64,000 bases of DNA from Flavobacterium endoglycinae (GTDB taxonomy: Bacteria; Bacteroidota; Bacteroidia; Flavobacteriales; Flavobacteriaceae): assembly GCF_017352115.1 (NCBI RefSeq), contig NZ_CP071448.1, positions 1,240,001-1,304,000 of the forward strand, given 5' to 3'. A program made the position numbers and the translations under genes. Positions 31,522-39,524 of this stretch are shown here, piece after piece; within the stretch, counting starts at the first letter, position 1, and every line of letters starts with the position of its first letter. Under the pieces are notes generated by a model. That model ran no database searches, was not told where the DNA came from, and saw nothing but the letters and a program-made list of their open reading frames with translations.

Positions 31522-32448
31522 TTTTTGCAGATTGAAATCCAGCAATACATCTTCAATAAATTCATCGTAAATGTTTTGCATTCTTTCTGGATTTTTAAAA
31601 TCTATGGCTCCAATTTTTGACAATACACTGTTTAATCTGTTCTCTGTTATATAATTTCTGAGATCGTCAATTAAAAAAGCCAGTTCTTCTGAGTACGAAG
31701 AAACCTTAGGAATATACGACCAATTTTGTGCCTGATGGAATTTTTGCTCTTTAAACTCAGTGTTCTTTAGTTTTATTATAGGCCTTTCTTCATCATGAAT
31801 AAGCCCGTTATGTTTTAAGGGTTTTAATACAATTCCTTCAATTAGATTTTGTTCTACGGCAGGCAGATTGAGCAAAGCAGGAATTGTTGAATTTATTCTT
31901 TTATTAAATTCCATAGCTTCATTCAATTTTCCTGCAAAGAGGATTTGAGCATGAAAAACAGCAAATTTCTCGAAGTATGACACAGCAAGTTCATAATCGA
32001 GATATTCTTTTTTACCGTCTTTTTCAAAAGCCATATCAAAAGCACAAAACCGAACTTCCGGCGAATAATACACTCCTGTTTGAATAGCTTGCACATTTGG
32101 ATTAGGAACTACATCTGGATGCGGATAATGTCCACCGAAGAGTTCACCATAAATAATATATTTATCGGCTTTAAAATCAATACTAAATTGTTCAAAAAGA
32201 GATATGATGCGAGTTTCTATTTCGTTTACAACAGTTTGGAAGCCAAAGAAATCATCACTCCATTTTAAAAGATCTTTCCTTTTTGCAAATTGTAAATTCC
32301 TATTTTGATAAACGAAACTAAAATTGGCTCCGTGTATTTTTTCTGTCACTACCCATTTCAACCTGTTCATGTCTTTAATCAGCTTTTCATTCTGCCCATA
32401 CTGATTAAAGTTTTCAGGCATTTTTTCATATTCAGAAAAATGATCCAT
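31519..32448 (-). CDS. Rnl2-like RNA ligase
   Basis: 309 residues, cytoplasmic. The nucleotidyltransferase motifs are in order: motif I VTEKIHGANFSF with the adenylated Lys37, motif III YIIYGELFGGHYPH near 100, motif IIIa VRFCAFDMAF near 135, motif IV EGIVLKPL near 210, and motif V PIIKLKNTEF near 230. This set matches T4 Rnl2/DRB0094-type RNA ligases, which seal nicked RNA using ATP. The gene stands alone on its strand, with no RtcB, polynucleotide kinase or toxin gene beside it. Its C-terminus may be shortened by a frameshift (see 31416-31521). It is unrelated in theme to the flanking glycan loci. Confidence 0.88.
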   Translation of the reverse strand: MDHFSEYEKMPENFNQYGQNEKLIKDMNRLKWVVTEKIHGANFSFVYQNRNLQFAKRKDLLKWSDDFFGFQTVVNEIETRIISLFEQFSIDFKADKYIIYGELFGGHYPHPDVVPNPNVQAIQTGVYYSPEVRFCAFDMAFEKDGKKEYLDYELAVSYFEKFAVFHAQILFAGKLNEAMEFNKRINSTIPALLNLPAVEQNLIEGIVLKPLKHNGLIHDEERPIIKLKNTEFKEQKFHQAQNWSYIPKVSSYSEELAFLIDDLRNYITENRLNSVLSKIGAIDFKNPERMQNIYDEFIEDVLLDFNLQK

Positions 32449-32471
32449 TGCTTTTATATGTATTTTAAACG

Positions 32472-32513
32472 AATGATCTCTAAACTCTTACGATAAAGAA
32501 TTTAGAGATCATT
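32472..32513. terminator. Hairpin between GH43 and RNA ligase genes, likely terminator
   Basis: AATGATCTCTAAA (32472-32484) and TTTAGAGATCATT (32501-32513) are perfect 13-bp reverse complements with a 16-base loop. The flanks are T-rich on both strands. It is placed to end the GH43-galM-GH43 transcript before the RNA ligase gene. Confidence 0.6.
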
Positions 32514-32606
32514 TTATTTTAACTAAATAAATATTCAGATTAAAATTAATCTTTGGCAAACTTAGCCAATATTTTTTAAATCTGAAAGTTTATACTTACA
32601 AAGCGA

Positions 32607-33584
32607 TTATTTCACATTCAAAAACTGAAAACTGGTCGGATCTGCCACAATTTTACCGTCTTTGAATTCTATTGAAATCATTCCTGCTTTTCTTGGAGAA
32701 ACACCGCTTGCGCTGTAATGAGTATGCAGCACATAATGCATTTTGTTATTTTTATCCCAGAAAACGTCGCCGTGTCCGATTCCGTTTTGATTGGTATTTT
32801 TTCTGCTGATGATTGGGCTGTCTGTAGCTTTTTCCCAAGGTCCAAGCGGACTTTTACTGGTGGCATAACCAACAGCATAATCAATATTTCTGAAATCATT
32901 AGCCGAATAAATCATGTAATACAAACTGTTGTGTTTTACAACCGTTGGTCCTTCTGTAACTGGCCAGCTTACATTTTGTGTGTTTTCCCAAGGCAGAACT
33001 CCAGAAATACATTCGGTTAACGTTTCTGGTTTTATACTTTGAAAATCATCGTTAATTTCAGCCACAAAAATTCGGTTTCCGTTTGTTAAGCGGACATGAT
33101 ACAGGTATTTTTTTCCGTCTTCATCAATAAAAATAAAAGGATCAATCTGGTTTCCGGTTTTAATGATCGGTTCTTTGGATTCGTTTTTAAATGGCCCTAA
33201 CGGACTATTGCTTGTGGCAAATGCAATGTTTTCATTTGCGGTATAAATCATGTAAAATTTATTTTGATACTGAAGAATCTGCGGAGCCCAGAAACCTTTG
33301 TCTCCAAAAGCATCTCCTTTTTTAAAAGCCAGTCCGCTTTGTGCTCCCACAGGGCCTTTCCAATCTTTTAAATCTGATGAGGTATAGACTTGAAATCCTT
33401 CGCCGTTTGGAAAATCGCCGCTTGTCGTTCCGTATAAATAATACAATCCGTTGTTGTAGAAGATGGTTGGATCTGCTAACAAAATTGTATTGGCTTTTGT
33501 TTCTTTTGGTTGGTCTGTGTTTTTTTCCTGTGAACAGGCTGCGAAAACACAAAGCAACGTTATTATAGATAGTGTCTTTTTCAT
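32607..33584 (-). CDS. GH43 family glycosidase lipoprotein
   Basis: 325 residues with a lipoprotein signal (MKKTLSIITLLCVFAAC, Cys17). The five-bladed propeller starts with LLADPTIFYNNGLYYLYGT, whose Asp is the expected general base. GFWAPQILQYQNKFYMIYTA and GNQIDPFIFIDEDGKKYLYH follow. A Glu in PVTEGPTVVKHNSLYYMIYS is the expected acid. GH43 members are arabinofuranosidases, xylosidases, arabinanases or galactosidases; the exact one cannot be read from sequence alone. It follows galM after a 245-bp repeat-filled gap on the same strand. Confidence 0.9.
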   Translation of the reverse strand: MKKTLSIITLLCVFAACSQEKNTDQPKETKANTILLADPTIFYNNGLYYLYGTTSGDFPNGEGFQVYTSSDLKDWKGPVGAQSGLAFKKGDAFGDKGFWAPQILQYQNKFYMIYTANENIAFATSNSPLGPFKNESKEPIIKTGNQIDPFIFIDEDGKKYLYHVRLTNGNRIFVAEINDDFQSIKPETLTECISGVLPWENTQNVSWPVTEGPTVVKHNSLYYMIYSANDFRNIDYAVGYATSKSPLGPWEKATDSPIISRKNTNQNGIGHGDVFWDKNNKMHYVLHTHYSASGVSPRKAGMISIEFKDGKIVADPTSFQFLNVK

Positions 33585-33610
33585 TTTTTATTGATTTTGA
33601 TGGTACATTT

Positions 33611-33829
33611 TTTAACCGCAAAGAGCGCAAGGAATTACGCAAAGGGTGCAAAGTCTTTTTGTCTCCCTGAGCGAAGTCGAAGGGCACAAAGCTATTCTTC
33701 ATTTTTTTGTCATTTAGAGGAACTCGTAATTTGCTAAACTTTGCGTTTCTTCGACTTCGCTCAGGATGACAAAAAGTAATAAAAACTTAGCGACCTTTGC
33801 GCAATTCCTTGCGTTTCTTTGCGGTTAAA
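33611..33829. repeat. Large imperfect hairpin (TTTAACCGCAAAGA family) with nested repeats
   Basis: The left arm at 33611-33654 begins TTTAACCGCAAAGA. The right arm at 33785-33829 is its imperfect reverse complement and ends TCTTTGCGGTTAAA. Inside are two oppositely oriented CTTCGACTTCGCTCAGG units (33661-33682 and 33749-33771), so the hairpin is symmetrical over most of its 219 bp. It abuts the galM stop codon and fills the gap between galM and the GH43 lipoprotein gene. Confidence 0.7.
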
Positions 33830-35008
33830 TTATTTTTTCACAGAAAACTGATAATAAGAAACTGTATGGTATTTCTCTCCCGGTTTTAAAACAATCGGAG
33901 CGAATTTAGGCTGGTTTATGGCATCTGGAAAATGCTGTGTTTCTAAAGCAAATGCTGTTCTAAAATCATCTTTTGCTCCTGATTTAAAGGTGTTTTTAGA
34001 CTGCATGAAATTACCACTGTAAAACTGTAATCCCGGTTCCTGAGTATAAATATCCAATGTGATTCCCGATTTATCTCCTGAAATTGTTGCCGCATGATTT
34101 AGTCCATTTTTCTTGGTTACGTTTAGGGCGTAATTGTGATCGTAACCTTTTCCGAATGTTAACTGTTCGTCTTTGGTTTCAATTCTTTCACCAATAGTAT
34201 GTTTTGAAGTAAAATCAAATACGGTATTTTTTACCGGTTTTAATTCACCGCTCGGAATTAAACCTTCGTCAACTGGCGTAAATTCGTTGGCATAAATTTG
34301 TAATTCGTGGTTTAAGATTGTCCCGCTTCCTTCTCCATTTAAATTAAAAAAGGCGTGATTGGTTAAATTGACAATCGTAGTTTTATCAGTAGTTGCTTCG
34401 TATTCCATTTTAACCGAATTATCATCAGTAAGTGTATAGGTTACTTTTACCGATAAATTCCCCGGAAAACCTTGTTCGCCGTCTGGTGAAACATACGTGA
34501 ATGCCAATGTTTTTTCATCTGTTTTTTCAGCATTCCAAACTACATCCTGAAAACCTTTTATGCCGCCATGCAAAGCATTTTTTCCATTATTCAGCGGAAC
34601 CTGATATTGTTTTCCTTCTAAAGTAAATTTCCCTTTTCCAATTCGGTTTCCAACTCTTCCAATTGTAGCTCCAAAATAAGGTTCTGTAGAAGTTTTAAAG
34701 CCTTTTGCACTGTTCATTCCCACTACTACATCGGTTTGTTTTCCGTTTTTATCCGCAACCCAAAGTCCGATTAACCTTCCTCCGTAATTGGTAAAAGCGG
34801 CTTTTATGCCTTTGTTTTCAATCCAGTACAAACTCACTTTTTTACCATCGATTATAGTATCAAAATTTTTAGTTTCTAAAACTGTTTTTACAGAATCAGT
34901 TTGGATTTCTGTATTGTCTTTTGTAGAAGTTTCTTCTTTTTTATTGTCTTTACAACTAAATTGAAAAAGTGCAAGCATTACAACCGCAGCGATTTGAATA
35001 TTTTTCAT
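33830..35008 (-). CDS. galM: Aldose 1-epimerase (galactose mutarotase) lipoprotein
   Basis: 392 residues. The N-terminus MKNIQIAAVVMLALFQFSC is a lipoprotein signal with Cys19, followed by a Lys/Glu/Thr-rich linker to about residue 45. The GalM domain has YFGATIGRVGNRIGKGKFTL, NNGKNALHGGIKGFQDVVW, LTNHAFFNLNGEGSGTILNH (general acid His) and FALETQHFPDAINQPKF (base Glu). The enzyme interconverts alpha and beta anomers of galactose and related aldoses. Being lipid-anchored outside the cytoplasm, it would act on sugars released by neighbouring GH2 and GH43 enzymes. It is 24 bp downstream of the next GH43 gene. Confidence 0.93.
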   Translation of the reverse strand: MKNIQIAAVVMLALFQFSCKDNKKEETSTKDNTEIQTDSVKTVLETKNFDTIIDGKKVSLYWIENKGIKAAFTNYGGRLIGLWVADKNGKQTDVVVGMNSAKGFKTSTEPYFGATIGRVGNRIGKGKFTLEGKQYQVPLNNGKNALHGGIKGFQDVVWNAEKTDEKTLAFTYVSPDGEQGFPGNLSVKVTYTLTDDNSVKMEYEATTDKTTIVNLTNHAFFNLNGEGSGTILNHELQIYANEFTPVDEGLIPSGELKPVKNTVFDFTSKHTIGERIETKDEQLTFGKGYDHNYALNVTKKNGLNHAATISGDKSGITLDIYTQEPGLQFYSGNFMQSKNTFKSGAKDDFRTAFALETQHFPDAINQPKFAPIVLKPGEKYHTVSYYQFSVKK

Positions 35009-35032
35009 TTTTACGAATATTAAAAGTTGCTA

Positions 35033-36055
35033 TTATTTCGACGGAATTGCCAATTTAATTCCTTCACTTACCGGTTCTCCCAAAACTGGAAATCCGTTGG
35101 CATCCCATTCTATTTTCTGCATTCTTGGTGATCTTTTGTTACCGCATCCTTCTCCCGGATTAGAATTGGCGTGGTATAAAATCCAGTCTTCTTTTCCATC
35201 TGGAGATTTAAAAAATGAATTGTGTCCCGGAGCGTACACTTTATTTTTATCGGATTGTTTAAAAATGGGGTGAGGTGATTTTTTCCATGCCGAAGCCTCT
35301 AATAAATTATCTCCGCCGTTAAATGTCAACAATCCTAAAGAATAGAAATCTGTCCAGCATCCGCTTGCCGAAAACACGATGAAAACTTTTCCGTTTTTTT
35401 CTAAAAACTGAGGCCCTTCATTTACATTTACCTGTGCTGGATTTACATCATCATGCAAGGCGCCGTGTGTTTCCCAATCGTTTGTGGGTGAAGAAATCAT
35501 AACTCGATCTCCTTCAATTTCCAGCGGATTTTTCATTTTGGCGATGTAGATATTCTGCTGTCCGTTAGTATCGCCTTCCCAGCCGGCCCAAATCATGTAC
35601 AATTGTTTTTTATGTTCGAATACATTTCCGTCAATGGCCCATTTATCGGTTTTGGCAGCGATTTTTCCTTTGAATTCAAAATTGCCTTTAAACGGATCTG
35701 ATGATTTGTTTTCTAAAACATACATTCTGTGATTGTTGTTGTCGCCGTTATCTGCAGCGAAATAGCAATACCATTTTCCGTTTATGATATGAAATTCCGG
35801 CGCCCATATTTCAGCTGAATAATCCGTTCCTTTTGGCGGTGTCCAAATAACTTTACTTTCTGCATTTTTAATGTCCGAAAGGTCTTTTGTTTTCCATAAA
35901 GTCAATTTATTCCCCAGTGTATTCGTGTAATAGTAATATCCTTTATAATAGGTACTATAAGGATCTGCTCCTGATGGAAGAATGGGATTGGTGAAGGTTT
36001 TCTGCTGTGCAAAACTTATTGTGGTAAGCAGCAAAAGAATTAGGTGTTTTTTCAT
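35033..36055 (-). CDS. GH43 family glycosidase, arabinofuranosidase-like
   Basis: 340 residues with a short signal peptide (MKKHLILLLLTTISFAQ). Propeller motifs are FTNPILPSGADPYSTYYKGYYYYT (base Asp in ADPY), IWAPEFHIINGKWYCYFAAD, WAIDGNVFEHKKQLYMIWAG and QVNVNEGPQFLEKNGKVFIV (acid Glu). The overall form resembles the secreted exo-arabinofuranosidase group of GH43. With the GalM, GH2 and second GH43 genes it suggests an arabinose/galactose-containing substrate. The 306-bp gap upstream is filled by a long repeat element. Confidence 0.88.
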   Translation of the reverse strand: MKKHLILLLLTTISFAQQKTFTNPILPSGADPYSTYYKGYYYYTNTLGNKLTLWKTKDLSDIKNAESKVIWTPPKGTDYSAEIWAPEFHIINGKWYCYFAADNGDNNNHRMYVLENKSSDPFKGNFEFKGKIAAKTDKWAIDGNVFEHKKQLYMIWAGWEGDTNGQQNIYIAKMKNPLEIEGDRVMISSPTNDWETHGALHDDVNPAQVNVNEGPQFLEKNGKVFIVFSASGCWTDFYSLGLLTFNGGDNLLEASAWKKSPHPIFKQSDKNKVYAPGHNSFFKSPDGKEDWILYHANSNPGEGCGNKRSPRMQKIEWDANGFPVLGEPVSEGIKLAIPSK

Positions 36056-36081
36056 TTTATTGTTTTTGGCTTAATTTTTTT

Positions 36082-36356
36082 AACACATAGAAACATAGTT
36101 TTTTTATCTGTAAAAAAGGCGTTTCACTTGTTTAAATAAACATAGCAATGCTGGTAATCTTTGTGAACCCAAGTTGAAACTTTGGGCTATGTTTGCTTTG
36201 TTTGTGTACAAACATCTTTGCTAAGCTTTGCCAAATTTTGAAACTTTAACAAAGCTGTTAGCATGCGTTTTTTTTTAACATCCTGCTATGTGTGGAAACT
36301 AGTTCTTCTTAAAACTTTTTTCATCACTTAGAAAAAACCTATGTTTCTATGTGTTT
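36082..36356. repeat. 275-bp element with perfect 17-bp terminal inverted repeats
   Basis: AACACATAGAAACATAG at 36082-36098 and CTATGTTTCTATGTGTT at 36340-36356 are exact reverse complements. The interior holds an AAAAAAGGCGTTTCAC block, a REP-like arm (36138-36193), a CTTTGCC/AACAAAG hairpin near 36227-36262 and CTATGTGTGGAAACTAGTT near 36292. It nearly fills the 306-bp gap between the GH2 and GH43 genes (36056-36361) and ends 5 bp past the GH2 stop. Related copies are at 10254, 15802, 17069 and 20369. No protein is encoded, which is the form of a non-autonomous mobile element or a structured RNA. Confidence 0.75.
36138..36193. repeat. REP-like arm nested inside the 36082-36356 element
   Basis: AAACATAGC at 36138-36146 and the palindromic arm AACCCAAGTT...GGGCTATGTT at 36166-36193 have the ends of the doublets at 39576 and 59947, but one inner palindrome is lost. 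Confidence 0.55.
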
Positions 36357-36361
36357 AAAAA

Positions 36362-38173
36362 TTATTTATTTAGTGCATTAATAACCTCAGTATTAATTTT
36401 ATTTACAGCTTTGAAATCCATTTTGTCTACTTTTCTATCGTAGGTCATGAAACCGTTTACTTCGCCTTCAACATCGGTTGTTTGGGTGTAAACTGCTGCC
36501 GAAAATCCAGTTTTGACGTAGTTCTTAAGGATTTGAGCATATTTAGTATATTCTGCAGTAACTTCTGCCTGATTTTTAAATTTGACGTAACCCCAATTGT
36601 CATTTGCTCTCCATAAATGTCCTTCTAAAGGAAGACCGATTCCGCCGTATTCGCCTAAAACGGTAACTCTTCTGGCATCATACAAATACATTTCTGGTCC
36701 AGGATAATTATGTAAATCTAAAATATCTCCGGTTTGGAAATGATTCCCTCCGCTTGAAGAATTCGTTAGTCGGCTTGGATCGTGATTTTTGGTCCATTCT
36801 GTAATTTCGACGGTTTTGAATTGCCCCCAAGCTTCGTTAAACGGAACCCAAACCACAATACTTGGATAGGAATACAAATGATCCATGATTTCTCTCCATT
36901 CTTTTTTATAGATTTCTTCTGATTTTGGCGAACGTTGTAATTCTGTTCCATCGAAGTATTTTTTGTTCTGCCAGATCGGCTGATCGTCTCCACTTGGCAT
37001 ATCCTGCCAAACCAAAATCCCTAACTGGTCGCAATGCGTGTACCAGCGTTCTGGTTCTACTTTTACGTGTTTACGAATCATATTAAAACCTAATTCTTTT
37101 GTTTTGATGATATCGTATTTTAAAGCTTCGTCAGTTGGTGCCGTATATAATCCGTCTGGCCACCAGCCTTGATCTAAAGGCCCGAATTGGAAATAGTCTT
37201 TGTTATTCAACTGCATTCTCATGATGCCGTTTTCGTCTCTTTTGGATGAGATTTTACGCATGGCGAAATAACTTTTCACCTCATCAACTATTTTATTTTT
37301 ACTGATTAATCGAACTTTTGTCTGGTACAAAAATGGATTTTCGGGACTCCATAATTTTGGTGTATTTAAAACAATATCATTGCTTTCGCCAACAACTGCT
37401 TTTTCTTTGGCAATTTCATTTCCATTATCAAAAACTGAAATTTCTACTACATCTCCTTTTTCTGCTCCAGACACATCTGCTTTTATGCTGATCGTATTTT
37501 GGTCGATATTGGGTGTGGTGTGTAATGAAGCAATACTTTTAGCATTAACCGGTTCAATCCAAACCGTCTGCCAGATTCCGGTAACTGGTGTGTACCAGAT
37601 TCCTTCTGGATTTTTAACTTGTTTTCCTCTTGGCTGAGGCCCATCGTTTGAAGGATCCCAAACTTTTACAACCAATTTCTGATTACTTCCTTTTTTGATA
37701 AAAGGTGTAATATCAAATGAAAATGGTGTGTATCCGCCAGTATGTGAACCAACTTTTATATCGTTAATAAAAACTTCTGTTTTCCAGTCAACTGCACCAA
37801 AATGCAAGAGGATATTTTTACCATTCCAGCCAGATTCAATCGAGAAATTAGTTTCGTACCAAAGTTCGTTTTTAGAACCTACTTCTTTCATAACACCAGA
37901 CAAACTGGATTCTGCTGCAAACGGAACCAAAATCTGCCCATCATATTTTGAAGGCGCTGTTTTTCCAAACTCTTGAATGGCATAATTCCATAATCCATTC
38001 AGGTTTTTCCATTGGCTTCGCTCCATAATCGGACGGGGATATTCAGGTAACGGTTTTTTCGCATCGACCTGTTCTGCCCATTTTGTTTTGATTTTATCTC
38101 CCTGCGGTTTCCATTGTGCATGAACCATACAGCTTAAAAAAAGTGCCGCTAAAACTGTAGTTTTTTTAATCAT
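36362..38173 (-). CDS. GH2 family beta-glycosidase, short form
   Basis: 603 residues with a signal peptide (MIKKTTVLAALFLSCMVHAQ). A jelly-roll domain spans about 50-210 (WYETNFSIESGWNGKNILLHFGAV), then an immunoglobulin-like domain and a GH2 barrel. The acid/base is Glu447 in VVWVPFNEAWGQF and the nucleophile Glu508 in VTVLGEYGGIGLP. It lacks the C-terminal Bgal_small_N domain of the LacZ-type enzyme at 12645, so its substrate may differ. Beta-galactosidase or another beta-glycosidase activity is possible. It belongs to the SusCD locus that starts at 45548. Confidence 0.9.
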   Translation of the reverse strand: MIKKTTVLAALFLSCMVHAQWKPQGDKIKTKWAEQVDAKKPLPEYPRPIMERSQWKNLNGLWNYAIQEFGKTAPSKYDGQILVPFAAESSLSGVMKEVGSKNELWYETNFSIESGWNGKNILLHFGAVDWKTEVFINDIKVGSHTGGYTPFSFDITPFIKKGSNQKLVVKVWDPSNDGPQPRGKQVKNPEGIWYTPVTGIWQTVWIEPVNAKSIASLHTTPNIDQNTISIKADVSGAEKGDVVEISVFDNGNEIAKEKAVVGESNDIVLNTPKLWSPENPFLYQTKVRLISKNKIVDEVKSYFAMRKISSKRDENGIMRMQLNNKDYFQFGPLDQGWWPDGLYTAPTDEALKYDIIKTKELGFNMIRKHVKVEPERWYTHCDQLGILVWQDMPSGDDQPIWQNKKYFDGTELQRSPKSEEIYKKEWREIMDHLYSYPSIVVWVPFNEAWGQFKTVEITEWTKNHDPSRLTNSSSGGNHFQTGDILDLHNYPGPEMYLYDARRVTVLGEYGGIGLPLEGHLWRANDNWGYVKFKNQAEVTAEYTKYAQILKNYVKTGFSAAVYTQTTDVEGEVNGFMTYDRKVDKMDFKAVNKINTEVINALNK

Positions 38174-38305
38174 CTTTATTGTTTTTGTGCAGTAATTTTA
38201 CTCTCACTGCCATTTCTTTTTTGTTACTCATAAAACAAATTACCAGGCAATATCCACAGTGCCTGGTAATTCTCAAACACTAACATTAACTAACCTTATT
38301 TTTTA

Positions 38306-38425
38306 GTTATGAGTTATGAATTAGAAGTTATGAGTTGGGTTATTAATTATTTTATTTCCGATTAAATAATCTTTGTTTTATTAACTCAAAAAACGTACGA
38401 CCTCAACTCATAACTCATAACTCAT
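38306..38425. repeat. Inverted repeat of GTTATGAGTT units
   Basis: GTTATGAGTTATGAA and GTTATGAGTTG (38306-38337) face CAACTCATAACTCATAAC and following bases (38404-38425). The motif is repeated within each arm. It lies in the 255-bp gap between GH43-like and GH2 genes. Confidence 0.6.
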
Positions 38426-38428
38426 ACT

Positions 38429-39469
38429 TTATAACTTTTTTGTAATACCGAATTTCTTTACCAGATTATCGTATTCTTTTTTAGAGATTGTAATCATACA
38501 GCCGTGACGTACTTTTTCTGGAAAACTGTATTTGTCCCAATCTGAGAAAAAGGTGTAGCCAGAGGCTTGAAACCAAGGTCCGTTTAGGTTATCTGCAATC
38601 GATAATCCGTATGAAACTCCTGGGTATTGTTCGTAATACATGTACCATATTTTATCATCTGGAGAAGGAATCAACATTGGCGCTTCTCTAAAGTTTGGAC
38701 TGATAGATTGCTGGGGCAAAGAATAAGGTCCTAAAAGGGATTTTGATTTGGCAATTCGGATGGTTTTTCCAGTTGTCCAATACAAAGTTGGATACGTTTC
38801 GTCTTTAATTACAGCGTAGTAAGAATCGCCGACTTTACGGATAAATACATCAATCGTTCCCATATCCCAATCGAATAAACGGTTTGGTGGTCCTTCAAAT
38901 GTTTTTAAATCTTTAGATAAAACATATAACGTTCGCTGACTTGCCCAATAACGTTCTCCGTCTTCTTTTGTTCCTTCTAAATGTGGTGTATGCCACGTCA
39001 TGATAAACTTTTGAGAAGGTTCATCATAATATAATTTTGGTGCTCCAATTCGCTGTAAAGCGTTTGAATAATCGGGTGTACTTTTTAAATCGGGTGTATA
39101 ATCGGAATGTTTTTTCCAAGTAATTAAATCGTCTGAAACCCAGATATTGATACTTTTTGCATCATCGCTTGTATTTCCTGCGATGTAATATTTTCCGTCT
39201 GGTCCTTTGCAGATATCCGGATGTCCTTTGTATTCTTCAAAAACGCGTTTTCCGCTGTTGAGGTTTTCCCAATGAAGACCATCTAAACTAACCGAATAAT
39301 ACAATCGGCCGTAATCATTGTGCGTCATGTGCGCAAAAAGATAGGCTTCATTTTTTGGTTTTCCATTTCCTTTTACTTGTCCCGGCGGATCTGGTTGTTG
39401 TGCTTTCGCAGAAAATCCGATCACGATTGCTGTTATTAAAAGGAGTTTTTTTATGGTGTTTTTTTTCAT
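38429..39469 (-). CDS. GH43-like five-bladed propeller glycosidase
   Basis: I use the ATG at 39469, giving 346 residues with a signal peptide (MKKNTIKKLLLITAIVIGFSAKAQ). The longer frame to 39532 reads into repeat DNA. Propeller repeats are visible: DYGRLYYSVSLDGLHWENL, HPDICKGPDGKYYIAGNTSDD (candidate base Asp), GAPKLYYDEPSQKFIMTWHTP, IDVFIRKVGDSYYAVIKDET and FREAPMLIPSPDDKIWYMYYE (candidate acid Glu). It resembles the GH43/GH117 superfamily without a clear subfamily. The gene lies between GH5-like and GH2 genes of the same locus. The reaction is not assigned. Confidence 0.75.
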   Translation of the reverse strand: MKKNTIKKLLLITAIVIGFSAKAQQPDPPGQVKGNGKPKNEAYLFAHMTHNDYGRLYYSVSLDGLHWENLNSGKRVFEEYKGHPDICKGPDGKYYIAGNTSDDAKSINIWVSDDLITWKKHSDYTPDLKSTPDYSNALQRIGAPKLYYDEPSQKFIMTWHTPHLEGTKEDGERYWASQRTLYVLSKDLKTFEGPPNRLFDWDMGTIDVFIRKVGDSYYAVIKDETYPTLYWTTGKTIRIAKSKSLLGPYSLPQQSISPNFREAPMLIPSPDDKIWYMYYEQYPGVSYGLSIADNLNGPWFQASGYTFFSDWDKYSFPEKVRHGCMITISKKEYDNLVKKFGITKKL

Positions 39470-39524
39470 GTTGCTTGGTATTAAAATGTTGCCACTAATT
39501 CCACTAATTTTCACTACTTTTTTA

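Noticed and set aside
33322..33702. 126-codon open frame on the minus strand overlapping the GH43 lipoprotein gene
   Set aside because: It overlaps the GH43 start in another frame, contains repeat-derived residues and resembles no protein I recognise.
33611..33829. CRISPR array
   Set aside because: The repeats are inverted, not direct, and there are no regular spacers or cas genes.
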